Positions 17,809 to 26,752 of a stretch of 64,000 nt of DNA are shown in pieces. The position numbers and the translations under genes were made by a program. The notes under the pieces were generated by a model, which was given only the letters and a program-made list of their open reading frames with translations, did not search any database and was not told where the DNA came from. The DNA is from Oceaniferula spumae (GTDB lineage Bacteria > Verrucomicrobiota > Verrucomicrobiia > Verrucomicrobiales > Akkermansiaceae), in assembly GCF_042849255.1 (NCBI RefSeq), contig NZ_AP026866.1, positions 2,542,001 through 2,606,000 on the forward strand, in the 5' to 3' direction. The stretch's first letter is position 1. Each line of letters opens with the position of its first letter.

Positions 17809-19173
17809 ATGTTCGTCCGCTTTCTTGCAGCTTCACTGCTTTCGTTTCAGCTCTCACACGCCGCCCCATCGCGGGTGGATACTTTTGTTCATTCTCTGAC
17901 CGAGGCGAAGGCTTCTAACAAACCTATCGCTGTCTTTGTCCACGGGAGCTCATGGCATCCTGCCAGCCGACTTTTTGGTGAGAAAATCTGGCGCAGCGAG
18001 ACATTTTCCTCATCGCTCAAACATCCGGTGATCCTGACGAACATCGAGATCAAGCAAGGCCTCGACAAGGAAGCCGCCAAAGCCGAGGAGGAAAAATACA
18101 AGGGCTGGAAAAGCGTCACCACCTACCCGGCTGTGCAAGTCTATGGCTCGGACGGGCACCTCTTGAAGAGCTACAGCGGACGCGAGCTGCGTATCCTAAC
18201 AACTCCCGAGTCACTTGCTGACCATCTCAACCACATCCTCGCGGCCGCGGAGCTAAGACGCACACTATTGGATGAACTTGCCAAGTCCCGTGCGGATAAT
18301 GATCCCAAACAGGAACTGGTTATCCTAACAAAACTAATCGACCTATCCCTCAACAACGAAGAAAAAATCGTCGACCAGCTTAAGAAAGTCGATCCTGACG
18401 ACAGCTCAGGCTGGCAAGCCAGGCTCTCATTTCGCAATTGGGAGTTTGTTCGGCACATCAGTGAATTGATCGGTAAGAATGAGACCCAACAAGCACTCAC
18501 TGAAATAGATCGGCTCCTTGCCAACCCTACATACACCCCGCAACAACGTTGCTTGATCTATGGTGCCAAAGGTCGCGCTCTGGTAGCCGAAGGCAATCTC
18601 AACGATGCTTGGAATGCCTTCCAGCAAGCCTATGAAGCCGATCCCAAAGGTGCCAACGGCATCGCCATGCTGCGCTACGGTATCCGCATGGCAGGGATAC
18701 CCCTGCGCGAATCTGTGCCAACCGACTCGGCACTCTACGGCAAGGATCTCGGAGAAAATCTGACCCGAGATTACGCCACATTCACGCTCTCCTCATCGAA
18801 CGGTGACGATCCCTCACAGCATGCCTCGCTTTTCAAAGGACCATTTTCCGGCAAGGGTTACGCTTTCCACACTGCCAGTGAAAAGGGAGCTCACATCATC
18901 ATCGACCTACAGGCGACGTGCCAGTTGAAAGCACTGCAAATCACCAACCGGAACAACAATCAAGAACGTGCCGCCACCCTGACATTATGGGTGTCCACCG
19001 ACAAAGAAAATTGGACTCAGGTCTGGAGTGCAGAAAAATCGGCACCAGCTTGGGATATCTTGTTAGACAGCTCTGTCTCAGCCCGCTTTCTCAAACTTGG
19101 ACTGAACCCGGAAACAACCGACTACCTTCACCTCCGTGGAGTCAACGCCTACGGCACTCGGCCGAAATCTTAA
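17809..19173 (+). CDS. Secreted protein, degenerate thioredoxin-like fold, TPR and discoidin-like domain
   Basis: 454 residues with a signal peptide (first 18 residues, cleaved at SHAAPS). Residues 20-140 look like a thioredoxin fold (KPIAVFVHGSSWHPASRLF, then TTYPAVQVYGSDG with the cis-Pro), but the CxxC pair is replaced by WHPA, so disulfide chemistry is excluded. Residues 220-290 form a TPR-like helical stretch (GKGNLNDAWNAFQQAYEADP type). The C-terminus is F5/8 type C-like (CQLKALQITNRNNNQERAA through FLKLGLNPETTDYLHLRGV). It lies 35 bases after a gene with the same kind of C-terminal domain. Both probably act together outside the cytoplasm. Confidence 0.75.
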   Translation: MFVRFLAASLLSFQLSHAAPSRVDTFVHSLTEAKASNKPIAVFVHGSSWHPASRLFGEKIWRSETFSSSLKHPVILTNIEIKQGLDKEAAKAEEEKYKGWKSVTTYPAVQVYGSDGHLLKSYSGRELRILTTPESLADHLNHILAAAELRRTLLDELAKSRADNDPKQELVILTKLIDLSLNNEEKIVDQLKKVDPDDSSGWQARLSFRNWEFVRHISELIGKNETQQALTEIDRLLANPTYTPQQRCLIYGAKGRALVAEGNLNDAWNAFQQAYEADPKGANGIAMLRYGIRMAGIPLRESVPTDSALYGKDLGENLTRDYATFTLSSSNGDDPSQHASLFKGPFSGKGYAFHTASEKGAHIIIDLQATCQLKALQITNRNNNQERAATLTLWVSTDKENWTQVWSAEKSAPAWDILLDSSVSARFLKLGLNPETTDYLHLRGVNAYGTRPKS

Positions 19174-19198
19174 GAGGTCTGAGCCCTTGCTTACGCAC

Positions 19199-19236
19199 AA
19201 AAAAAACCGCCTCCCTCGATGGGAAGCGGTTTGGAA
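19199..19236. terminator. Bidirectional terminator
   Basis: AAACCGC at 19204-19210 pairs with GCGGTTT at 19226-19232, with an extra inner TCCC/GGGA stem. A run of A before the stem gives a T-run on the minus strand, so it ends the PEP-CTERM transcript and probably also the plus-strand operon that stops at 19173. Confidence 0.8.
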
Positions 19237-19254
19237 AACAATGATACGCTGGCA

Positions 19255-19998
19255 CTACTTGCGGCGACGCAGCATCAAGGCCAAGCCACCAAGACCCACC
19301 AACACGGCTGATGATGGTTCAGGCACTTGATTGAACTGGATATTATCGGTGAATGCGGCTGCACCTGCATTATGCTGGCGAAGAACCATTCCGTTCACAT
19401 CGGAAAGCGCTAGGCCCGCATCATCCAAATTCAGCTGCACCCCTGAAAATGCAGTAGTTGCCACTCCCAGAGTGCTTTCTGCGGTGTACAGCGCATAAGT
19501 GGCGGTCGCTGAACCGGCTCCACCAAAGGCGGTGGGATCGATCGACAGCACCATGTGGTAATGATTGTTACCGCCTAATAAGTTGTGATCAAAGTTCTGC
19601 GTGCCACCATCGGCTCCTCGGAGGGTCATGTTCTCACGCTCAACACCAAATGCAGCCACGAGACCTGAGGCCGCGTTCAGTTGCACATAGTTGTAAGTGA
19701 CGTCACCATTGATACGGACATCGTATTCCATGACTAAGATGTTGGTGTCATCGAACGTAGCTCCCATAGGGCGGGACATAATATTATCAACGCCACCGTA
19801 AGTGGCCACATTGCCCGACATGCCGAAGCCCGGATCCGTCGAGGATACCTGGACACCATTAGGCCCGGTCCAGCCTCCTTGACCGTTCAAGTTTCCAGCG
19901 GAGTAACTGTCAAAATTTTCCGTGACGCTAACCGCAGCATGAGCCGTGAGTGACAGGACAGCCATGCCTGACATGGCGAGTAAGGTTTTCTTATTCAT
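19255..19998 (-). CDS. PEP-CTERM sorted secreted protein
   Basis: A 247-residue protein. The signal peptide is MNKKTLLAMSGMAVLSLTAHA. The body has ENFDSYSAGNLNGQGGW, a pattern of LamG/concanavalin-like secreted proteins, followed by a beta-rich stretch (VMEYDVRINGDVTYNYVQL, then LAGNNHYHMVLS-like) that fits such a fold. No catalytic residues are evident. It ends with PEPSSAVLVGLGGLAL and RRRK, the PEP-CTERM tail. The 93-base gap to the next minus gene upstream holds no terminator that I can see, so the two PEP-CTERM genes might be partly co-transcribed. Confidence 0.85.
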   Translation of the reverse strand: MNKKTLLAMSGMAVLSLTAHAAVSVTENFDSYSAGNLNGQGGWTGPNGVQVSSTDPGFGMSGNVATYGGVDNIMSRPMGATFDDTNILVMEYDVRINGDVTYNYVQLNAASGLVAAFGVERENMTLRGADGGTQNFDHNLLGGNNHYHMVLSIDPTAFGGAGSATATYALYTAESTLGVATTAFSGVQLNLDDAGLALSDVNGMVLRQHNAGAAAFTDNIQFNQVPEPSSAVLVGLGGLALMLRRRK

Positions 19999-20091
19999 TG
20001 ATTGGATTGGTTTTTGTTTATTGGGTAAATCAGTAATTTTAATGATCGCAGTGCAACATTGGAATCAGTTCGGCCGAGATATTTCCACCTA

Positions 20092-20841
20092 CTACTTGCG
20101 ACGGCGCAACAGGAGTGCGAGCCCTCCGAGACCGAGCAGGGCGATGCTGGATGGCTCTGGCACTGGTGTGTAGTCGATGATCAACTGGGCGGCGCCGGTT
20201 CCCTCCTTGCTGTCGAATCCCCATTGAGTATTTCCTGCTCCCCCTCCGTAGATTTGAAAGCCGGCATTGTTCGATCCAGTGTTCCAGTGGTCAACGAGAG
20301 CCGTAAGGTCGGTGAATCCTGTGCCTCCTACCGTAAGTGGGGTGTCGATCACATCATCGACGAGATCTGTGCCGCTGGTGAGGGTGAAGGAGCCCATGCT
20401 GCCGTAGATGTCAGTCCCGAGGCGTGCCCCGCTATTGCCTCCAAGCCAGCTGGTGCCGGGGTTTGCCCTGTGATTCCAAGTCGCCGTGCCGGCTTCTACC
20501 GTTCCCCCTACTTCGGTTCCCTCGACCCATCCGGCGTTGCCTTCGCGCAACATGTTGACCTCCCAAGTTCCTGTGGCAGCGGTACGGAAAAGGACGAATC
20601 GCAAGGTCATGGAGTTGATCGTGGCTCCGGCTAGTGATGACGTATCAAAGAGCACGAGTCCGGCGCGCTGCTGGCTACTACCAGTCGGTCCAATCAGCAC
20701 TTCAGTTCTGCCACCGTAGTTACCATTGGCGAAATTCTGTATGAGCGTTGTGTCTGCCGTGGCTGACAATGCGATGTTCGCCGCCTGAGAGGATGATGCC
20801 AACACTGTAGCACATGCCATTGTAGTTAGGATTGTTTTCAT
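20092..20841 (-). CDS. PEP-CTERM protein with DNRLRE (CBM96-like) domain
   Basis: 249 residues from ATG 20841, where the signal peptide lies (MKTILTTMACATVLASSSQA). The open frame extends further to 21081 but only with unlikely sequence. The body is a DNRLRE/CBM96-like module: residues 25-45 carry ATADTTLIQNFANGNYGG, the typical first strand, followed by RAGLVLFDTSSLAGATI and WVEGTEVGGTVEAGTATWN, a pattern known from secreted polysaccharide-active proteins. The C-terminus is PEPSSIALLGLGGLAL then RRRK. It may bind a surface or extracellular polysaccharide (inference). Two TTTTCGCA-type elements lie 95-146 bases upstream of its start. Confidence 0.85.
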   Translation of the reverse strand: MKTILTTMACATVLASSSQAANIALSATADTTLIQNFANGNYGGRTEVLIGPTGSSQQRAGLVLFDTSSLAGATINSMTLRFVLFRTAATGTWEVNMLREGNAGWVEGTEVGGTVEAGTATWNHRANPGTSWLGGNSGARLGTDIYGSMGSFTLTSGTDLVDDVIDTPLTVGGTGFTDLTALVDHWNTGSNNAGFQIYGGGAGNTQWGFDSKEGTGAAQLIIDYTPVPEPSSIALLGLGGLALLLRRRK

Positions 20842-20935
20842 GATGGTAGTATTTGATGTGGGTTTTTGGGTAAGAAACGTAGGCCGACCAATATGAGCAC
20901 TCATTTCCCTGTTGTGCATTAGCCTGAAAATATTG

Positions 20936-20987
20936 TTTTCGCATAAAAAGGTGGAAAAAATATATCCCATCATTTTTTTTGCGAAAA
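20936..20987. promoter_or_regulatory. Pair of TTTTCGCANAAAA elements
   Basis: TTTTCGCATAAAAA at 20936-20949 and the reverse-complement form TTTTTTTTGCGAAAA at 20973-20987 face each other, 23 bases apart. They sit 95-146 bases upstream of the minus PEP-CTERM gene (start 20841) and 30-81 bases upstream of the plus prepilin-like gene (start 21017). Similar elements occur at 26722 and 30408-30480. Function is inferred only from the repeated placement. Confidence 0.4.
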
Positions 20988-21016
20988 GCGACGACTCAGG
21001 ATGAATACATAATGTA

Positions 21017-24000
21017 ATGGCATCTTTATCGCTTATCGAACCACGCTTGGAAAAAAGTAGCTGTCTGCTCCCGACGAGCATCGCACGAGGGGGCGCGATG
21101 CATCATGGTCGGCAACAACGCGGATTTGCACTGATCGCCACCATTTCTGTCATGGTGCTGCTCGTGATGATTGCTCTGGCGATGTTGAGCCTGGCGACAT
21201 TGGAGACGAGGGGAGCGAAAACCGGAGTCGCCCACACCGAGGCTCAGGCGAATGCGCGTATGGCGCTGATGATGGCGATCGCCCAGCTCCAGCGTGAGGC
21301 TGGAAACGATGACCGCGCCACCGCCCCATCCGGCCAACTCACCTCGGGGACTGGCAGTGGTGAAAATGCTCATTGGACGGGTGTATATCGTGTGCGCAAG
21401 GATGGTGAGACCAAGGCGGTGGTTGATCGGCATCTATCACCGGACTACCTGACGGATTTGAGAAGTGCGGATGAAAATCACATCAAAAATGAACTTTTTC
21501 TCTCATGGCTGGTCAGCCAAGTGCCCGGCACCACCCTCGATCCCTCCGCTCCGCTTGCCGCTGCAGACTCGGTAGAATTGGTGGGTCTTGGTAGCAGTAG
21601 CGACTCCCGAACGGTGGCCGCTCCCTTGGTGAAAATTGAGGAGGGCTCTAAAAAAGGAGCCTACGCCTACTGGGTGGGCGATGAGAGCACGAAGGCGCGT
21701 ATGGACCTCCAGCCTGGTCACGATATGCCCGCCGTAGCTGATGCCGACTACCAAAAACTTCTCCGTCGAGCCTCGAAGACCGATCTCTCAATCAACGCCA
21801 AATACACTGGCTACGATCAGGTGGACAATGACCACTGGTGGAAAATTATCACCTACAATGAGGCAACCCAGACAAAGCTGGCAGGCACTCCTCAAGCCGC
21901 GCGTGATGCTCTGCGTGAGACTTACTTTGCTCTCACTCCTTACCATGAGGGGCTTCTCACCAACGCTGTCCAAAGTGGGTTCAAGAAGGACCTTTCCGCA
22001 TTTCTCAATCAGCCCATGTCTCGCACTGGAATCACTGCGTCTGATACCTCACGCAGGGACGGAATCATGGGAACTCATCCGATCATCCGCGGTGCGCGCC
22101 ATGCGAAAACAAGCCCGCAATACGACACCCTCCGTCGATATCAACTCATGCGCCATCTGGTGCAGGAAAATGCTGGCACTGCAGGGGCTAAGGCCATCAT
22201 TCAGCTCACCGACAAGCTCCCGGGTGACTCGGACTTTTCACTCATCGCCAGCCAGCGTGACCTTGGCGACTACCAGCGCACTGAGATGGGCGGAACCTTA
22301 CCGGATATCACCTCTCTTGACCGGCCTAACATTCAGCCGGTTCTCGCCGAGGCCAGTCTTGGTTTCGACTTCTCCTGTTTCGAAACCAGCGCCTCCACAG
22401 CGAGTAATAAAACTTACAGCCTACGTTGCCATCTCTACCCCACCGCCAAATTATGGAACCCCTATAACGTTGCGATGAAAACGCCTCCCTACGTCGTCCT
22501 CATCGGCTGTATGATGGATGCCCACGCAGGGAATGCCTGGTCCTCCGGAGCGCAGATTTGCCATTTCACCGCCGGTGGTGGCGGGGGAAATGACGGGGCC
22601 TTCATCAGCTTCTTTGGAGCGCATGATGCGAACTACAATAACCCACATGTGCCGGACAATGGCAAGGTGCGTCGCTACTTCGGCTTCACCCTGCCATCCG
22701 TGACCATTCAGCCGGGTGAGACCTTGGTATTCTCGCCGGACTGGCAAAAAGGATCAGGGAAAATTTCCAGTCCCGGCAGCAGGGGCACAGCGCTCTATGA
22801 TTTCGATTTCTCCAAAAATATCCTCTCCCCCAAAGCCACCCCAGGGGAAGGCAGCTACTACTTCGAGTTTAAAAACCAAATCGCCAGAAAAGATAGCACC
22901 TACGGCTTCAATGGCGATCTTTGGCTGCCCGAGAGGGGCACCGGCGATCAAGTCATGCTCAAGGCCGTGACCGATGGCCGCCTCTCCGGCCTGACTTATC
23001 AGGAAATAGCCCTCAATGCCGGCAGCGCGAAAAAATACCCCACCGTAGCCTACATCAATCCCAACCCCAGCGGTTTGTATTACGATATGAACCGCATTAA
23101 GCACACTACCTATTTCACACTCGCGCTTGGAGAGATGGGATCGTACCAAAATGCCGCCAAAGCCAACGGCGTGGCAAACGGTCTCGGAGGTGGCAAGCTG
23201 CTGAAAGAATTTGATAAAGTAGATATTGGCCCGCCGCCAAGATTCTGGCGCTACGGCAACCGTCTGATTTACTACGATGAAATGGGCGGCAACGGCATGA
23301 TGAGCGGCTTTAACTACGGGCCTGATGGTGGTAATTACAGTAATTTCGCGATCGCAAACTCCTGGAACCCCCGCGCACCCATGAGCCACAGCGGCTGGGC
23401 CACGCAGAACTCCACCTGGGGCTGGTGGAGCACCGGCATTCATCACCGTCCATTCGTATTCCCTCTGATGAACGGCTCAGAAGGAGATGCCCCCTACCTC
23501 TCATCCGAAGGGAACTACATCGCCAATCCGCTCTCCATGGCTGAGGGCAGAGCCACCGAACCTGATGCAGAGACCGCCGTCGTCCTCTACCATCTACCCA
23601 GAAAAAGCTCCCCGATGATGTCACTCGCCGACCTTCGTCACGCGCAGCTTTCCCTCCATCCATGGCACCCTAACTATGTGATCGGACATGGATTCGCCGA
23701 TGGCCGTTCTGCCTCAGATGCCACCATCTCCACTGCAGATAAAGCCAATCAAGTTTTCGGTAAAACATTACTCACTCCAGAGAATGATCGTCGCTGGAAA
23801 GACAACACACTCTGGCAGGATCAGAACCGCAGAAACGGAACCGCCAGCTGGGGATGGTTGATCCAGGACTCAGAAGTGGCTTCCAATGGCCCGGCAGAAA
23901 TCTCTCGGGATCCAGGATTCAGCAGCGGAACTCACACTCAGGACGATGAGATTCTCGTCTATGACATCGCCTACGAGGCCAACCACGAACTCTGGGACAG

Positions 24001-25051
24001 GTTCTTCATTTCCGGCATTGATTATAGCGAGACAGGTGCCCCGATCTGGGACCCTTCCAAGTCTCTGCTCACCGGTGGCATCAGAGCCAGTAGCGTGACT
24101 GCGAGAGCCACCGAAAAACTCGACGACGGTTTGACCGGCTCCGACGCCGTCTCATTCGCCTACCACAAATCCGCACAATACTTATCTAACAAAGGAGCCT
24201 TCAACGTGAATTCCACCTCCGTCGAGGCATGGCGTTACATGCTCAGCAGTCTGCGAAACTTGCAGCGCAAGGCAGCCGATGGAAACGTCGCACCCACCTC
24301 TGGCTCCTCCCCCTTCAGTGGCATCCATTTCCCTGGCATCGCCACAGGGGATAAGGCCAACAGCAACTCGGCCGAGCAAATCTTCAGCGGCTACCGTGCG
24401 CTGTCTGATGCGGAAATCGAAACTCTGGCAGAAGAAATCGTCAAGCAGGTCAGACTCCGTGGCCCGTTTCTCAGTCTATCAGATTTCATCAATCGCCGGC
24501 TACTGGATATCAACGTCAGCAGCCGCCCCTCACTCAGCAGCAAAGAAGGCAGTGCCGTCATGAGCGCCATGGAAGCAGCCATTGAGCTTTCAGGTATCAA
24601 CGACAGCCTGCATACCAAGAAAGGCAACGAGAAGGACACCACCGATGACGCCCTCCCCACCCAGCAATTCAAGCACTGGGGGGACCAGCGGCTGGCACCG
24701 GAGTGGAAGGCTTCCGGCATGCCCGGTTACCTCTCCCAGGGAGCCATTCTGAGCGCTATTGGATCATCCCTAACAACTCGGGGAGACACCTTTGTCATCC
24801 GCGCCTATGGAGAGTCCCGAGCCGCAGACGACACTGTGCTCGCACGCGCATGGTGTGAGGCCGTGGTGCAGCGCATTCCTGATTACATCAACTCATCCGA
24901 TGACCCCATGGAACCACTTCTGGTTTCCGCATCCACAGACCCCTCGTCATCTGAACTAGAATTTAATACCAAAATCAGCGAATCATCCCGGGAGTACGGT
25001 CGCCGATTTGTGATCAAACACTTCCGCTGGTTGAATGAAAACGAGATCTAA
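21017..25051 (+). CDS. Giant prepilin-like membrane-anchored protein (cassette 1, large gene)
   Basis: 1344 residues from ATG 21017; ATG 21098 is an alternative start much closer to the anchor. The N-terminal GFALIATISVMVLLVMIALA is a type IV prepilin-like hydrophobic helix following an Arg-Gly pair (QQRGF), as in substrates of prepilin peptidase; the anchor lacks the Glu at position 5 of true pilins. The rest is a huge extracytoplasmic part with conserved pieces found again in the 43742 gene: AYWVGDESTKARM, NKGAFNVNSTSVEAWRYML, IVKQVRLRGPFLSLSDFINR and RGDTFVIRAYGE, then ARAWCEAVVQR. It resembles the Verru_Chthon cassette protein A group and distantly a GspK-type minor pseudopilin, both tentative. 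It overlaps the next gene by 17 bases. Confidence 0.8.
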   Translation: MASLSLIEPRLEKSSCLLPTSIARGGAMHHGRQQRGFALIATISVMVLLVMIALAMLSLATLETRGAKTGVAHTEAQANARMALMMAIAQLQREAGNDDRATAPSGQLTSGTGSGENAHWTGVYRVRKDGETKAVVDRHLSPDYLTDLRSADENHIKNELFLSWLVSQVPGTTLDPSAPLAAADSVELVGLGSSSDSRTVAAPLVKIEEGSKKGAYAYWVGDESTKARMDLQPGHDMPAVADADYQKLLRRASKTDLSINAKYTGYDQVDNDHWWKIITYNEATQTKLAGTPQAARDALRETYFALTPYHEGLLTNAVQSGFKKDLSAFLNQPMSRTGITASDTSRRDGIMGTHPIIRGARHAKTSPQYDTLRRYQLMRHLVQENAGTAGAKAIIQLTDKLPGDSDFSLIASQRDLGDYQRTEMGGTLPDITSLDRPNIQPVLAEASLGFDFSCFETSASTASNKTYSLRCHLYPTAKLWNPYNVAMKTPPYVVLIGCMMDAHAGNAWSSGAQICHFTAGGGGGNDGAFISFFGAHDANYNNPHVPDNGKVRRYFGFTLPSVTIQPGETLVFSPDWQKGSGKISSPGSRGTALYDFDFSKNILSPKATPGEGSYYFEFKNQIARKDSTYGFNGDLWLPERGTGDQVMLKAVTDGRLSGLTYQEIALNAGSAKKYPTVAYINPNPSGLYYDMNRIKHTTYFTLALGEMGSYQNAAKANGVANGLGGGKLLKEFDKVDIGPPPRFWRYGNRLIYYDEMGGNGMMSGFNYGPDGGNYSNFAIANSWNPRAPMSHSGWATQNSTWGWWSTGIHHRPFVFPLMNGSEGDAPYLSSEGNYIANPLSMAEGRATEPDAETAVVLYHLPRKSSPMMSLADLRHAQLSLHPWHPNYVIGHGFADGRSASDATISTADKANQVFGKTLLTPENDRRWKDNTLWQDQNRRNGTASWGWLIQDSEVASNGPAEISRDPGFSSGTHTQDDEILVYDIAYEANHELWDRFFISGIDYSETGAPIWDPSKSLLTGGIRASSVTARATEKLDDGLTGSDAVSFAYHKSAQYLSNKGAFNVNSTSVEAWRYMLSSLRNLQRKAADGNVAPTSGSSPFSGIHFPGIATGDKANSNSAEQIFSGYRALSDAEIETLAEEIVKQVRLRGPFLSLSDFINRRLLDINVSSRPSLSSKEGSAVMSAMEAAIELSGINDSLHTKKGNEKDTTDDALPTQQFKHWGDQRLAPEWKASGMPGYLSQGAILSAIGSSLTTRGDTFVIRAYGESRAADDTVLARAWCEAVVQRIPDYINSSDDPMEPLLVSASTDPSSSELEFNTKISESSREYGRRFVIKHFRWLNENEI

Positions 25052-25853
25052 CATCACTATGCGAGCCACCCTTCTCAGCGCACTACTCCTAGCTGTCATA
25101 GCTACCACTCCTCCCCTTCACGGCCAGCAGAATGATGAGGAACGCCCGCCTCTCATCGTACGCTTTCTTGCCGTCGCTCTGCCTCCGCGAGTGGTCATGT
25201 CTGGCATTGGTGACAACGCCAAAGGCAAACTCATCGATGAGGCTGCCATCCCTCCCATGGATCTCGTTCTACAAAAAGGTAAATCCAGCCAGCCTGTGAC
25301 CATGATGCTTAACGTTCCCTCCCGGAATTACCTGCTCAAGAGCCGTCGTCTCGTCATTACCCGCGGCAGTGCCAGTGAAGATCAACAGGCAGTGGGATTC
25401 ATCGATCTCGAACTTCCTGCTGATCAAGGTGTGTTCACCGTGGTCTTCACCCGTCGCCCCGGTCAGTCATCATGGGAGCAACCCACCGTCAGAATCCTGA
25501 CCGATGCCACCTCCGCCAAATCCGCAGGTAATACACGCATTCTCAATCTCACTTCTAACAACATCGGTATCCAAGCAGGAGGCGGCAGGAAAATCATCGC
25601 CCCCGGAAAACAGCTCAGTTTCGCCAAGGCTGGCAAAGCTTGGCAAAATGCCGTCATTTACGCCCAACACAAGCAAAGCTGGACGAAGCTTCGCGCAATC
25701 AGCGGCACGCCTCGTGAAGGACTCGTGCAAACGATCATCTGCTACCCCAGCCGACCGAAAGAAACGAAGGTCAGCGTTCTAACCTGCAATCAGCGGAACC
25801 AAGACATCAGCACCCTGAAAGCAAGTGTGCTGGAAATGGATAAAGCCCCCTGA
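25035..25853 (+). CDS. Small secreted partner protein (cassette 1, small gene)
   Basis: 272 residues starting inside the last codons of the large cassette gene: the ATG comes from the Asn-Glu codons of the upstream C-terminus, exactly as in the second cassette. ATG 25059 is an alternative. A signal peptide is present (MRATLLSALLLAVIAT, cleavage near HGQQ). The body is beta-rich with no known domain: LVLQKGKSSQPVTMML, a central NLTSNNIGIQAGGGRK like the NFCNHKVSLRFDGKK segment of its counterpart, and no catalytic motif. It is probably exported and works with the large prepilin-like protein; this rests only on the two-gene arrangement being repeated at 43742-48041. Confidence 0.8.
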   Translation: MKTRSNITMRATLLSALLLAVIATTPPLHGQQNDEERPPLIVRFLAVALPPRVVMSGIGDNAKGKLIDEAAIPPMDLVLQKGKSSQPVTMMLNVPSRNYLLKSRRLVITRGSASEDQQAVGFIDLELPADQGVFTVVFTRRPGQSSWEQPTVRILTDATSAKSAGNTRILNLTSNNIGIQAGGGRKIIAPGKQLSFAKAGKAWQNAVIYAQHKQSWTKLRAISGTPREGLVQTIICYPSRPKETKVSVLTCNQRNQDISTLKASVLEMDKAP

Positions 25854-25863
25854 GACGCAGATG

Positions 25864-25902
25864 CAAAAAAACCGCCTCCAAAAGTAGGAAGGCGGTTTTG
25901 AA
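25864..25902. terminator. Bidirectional terminator
   Basis: AAACCGCCT at 25869-25877 pairs with AGGCGGTTT at 25890-25898, with an A-run on the left and T-run on the right. It lies between the stops of the convergent cassette-1 small gene and a PEP-CTERM gene and can serve both. Confidence 0.85.
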
Positions 25903-25917
25903 AATAAAGAATCAAGC

Positions 25918-26595
25918 CTACTTGCGGCGACGCAAGATCAGCGCAAGTCCACCGAGTCCGAGAAGGGCGGCAGAAGATGGTTCAGGAACTGCTTCAAAGC
26001 CGATGCCATCGAGCGTCACTCGGTCGCCTGGACCTGGATCACCGTTAAAATCATCAATATAGACAGCATAGCTGGTTGATCCGCTGACCTGTGCCAGTGT
26101 CATCCGGCTGCGTCTGTCACCGGATGGTTCGGTACCAAGGTCACCGTTCTGTAACACATCCGTTCCATTCTGGTAGGTTGTGAGTGATGGCACTGCTGCA
26201 GTTGCTGACACATCGTTGCTGATTGTTGCCTGAATGATGTCCGAATTGCCCGCTCTGATCGAATAGAGATAGAATTGATAGGTCGTCCCCGCATCGAGGC
26301 CGGAGACAATCATTCGCAATGAAGGGCCGTTCTCCGTATGTCCAGCGCTATAAGCGGTGTTACCGGAGGCATTAGCTCCTGGTCCGGATGTGCGGAGGTC
26401 CCATTTGTTGTCATTGGCGCTCGCTGACCCTCCATTGAAGGATGTGAACGCAGTGTTGTCCGAATTCCAAGTGCCTGCATCAAGCCATTCGATATTGGAC
26501 CCTGCAGCTGCATCAATGTAGGTGATCGCGGCATTCGCTGACATGGAGCAAACAGCCAATGCTGCCAGCACTTGGGCTTTTATTGTTAATTTCAT
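25918..26595 (-). CDS. PEP-CTERM sorted secreted protein
   Basis: A 225-residue protein. The signal peptide is MKLTIKAQVLAALAVCSMSANA. The body starts AITYIDAAAGSNIEWLDAGTWN and includes LRMIVSGLDAGTTYQFYLYS, a fibronectin- or galactose-binding-like beta pattern, and later DDFNGDPGPGDRVTLDGIGFEAV. No enzyme motif is visible. The tail is PEPSSAALLGLGGLAL and RRRK. A TTTTTCGCAGAAAAAA element lies 127-142 bases upstream of its start codon. Confidence 0.85.
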   Translation of the reverse strand: MKLTIKAQVLAALAVCSMSANAAITYIDAAAGSNIEWLDAGTWNSDNTAFTSFNGGSASANDNKWDLRTSGPGANASGNTAYSAGHTENGPSLRMIVSGLDAGTTYQFYLYSIRAGNSDIIQATISNDVSATAAVPSLTTYQNGTDVLQNGDLGTEPSGDRRSRMTLAQVSGSTSYAVYIDDFNGDPGPGDRVTLDGIGFEAVPEPSSAALLGLGGLALILRRRK

Positions 26596-26721
26596 ATGAT
26601 GGTTAAATTGTTGTTTGTTAAATTGAGGAGTTCAGCTCCCCTGACTGCGCTTCACTCTCTCAACATCCGAAAGTGAACAGTGAAAAAACGAAGTCTTACG
26701 AGGTATCAGGCCAAGTAACCG

Positions 26722-26737
26722 TTTTTCGCAGAAAAAA
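26722..26737. promoter_or_regulatory. TTTTCGCANAAAA element upstream of PEP-CTERM gene
   Basis: TTTTTCGCAGAAAAAA, one copy of the same element found at 20936-20987 and 30408-30480. It is 127 bases upstream of the PEP-CTERM start at 26595 and 16 bases from the stop codon of the gene at 26753-27502. Confidence 0.35.
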
Positions 26738-26752
26738 CTGATTTTATACCAA

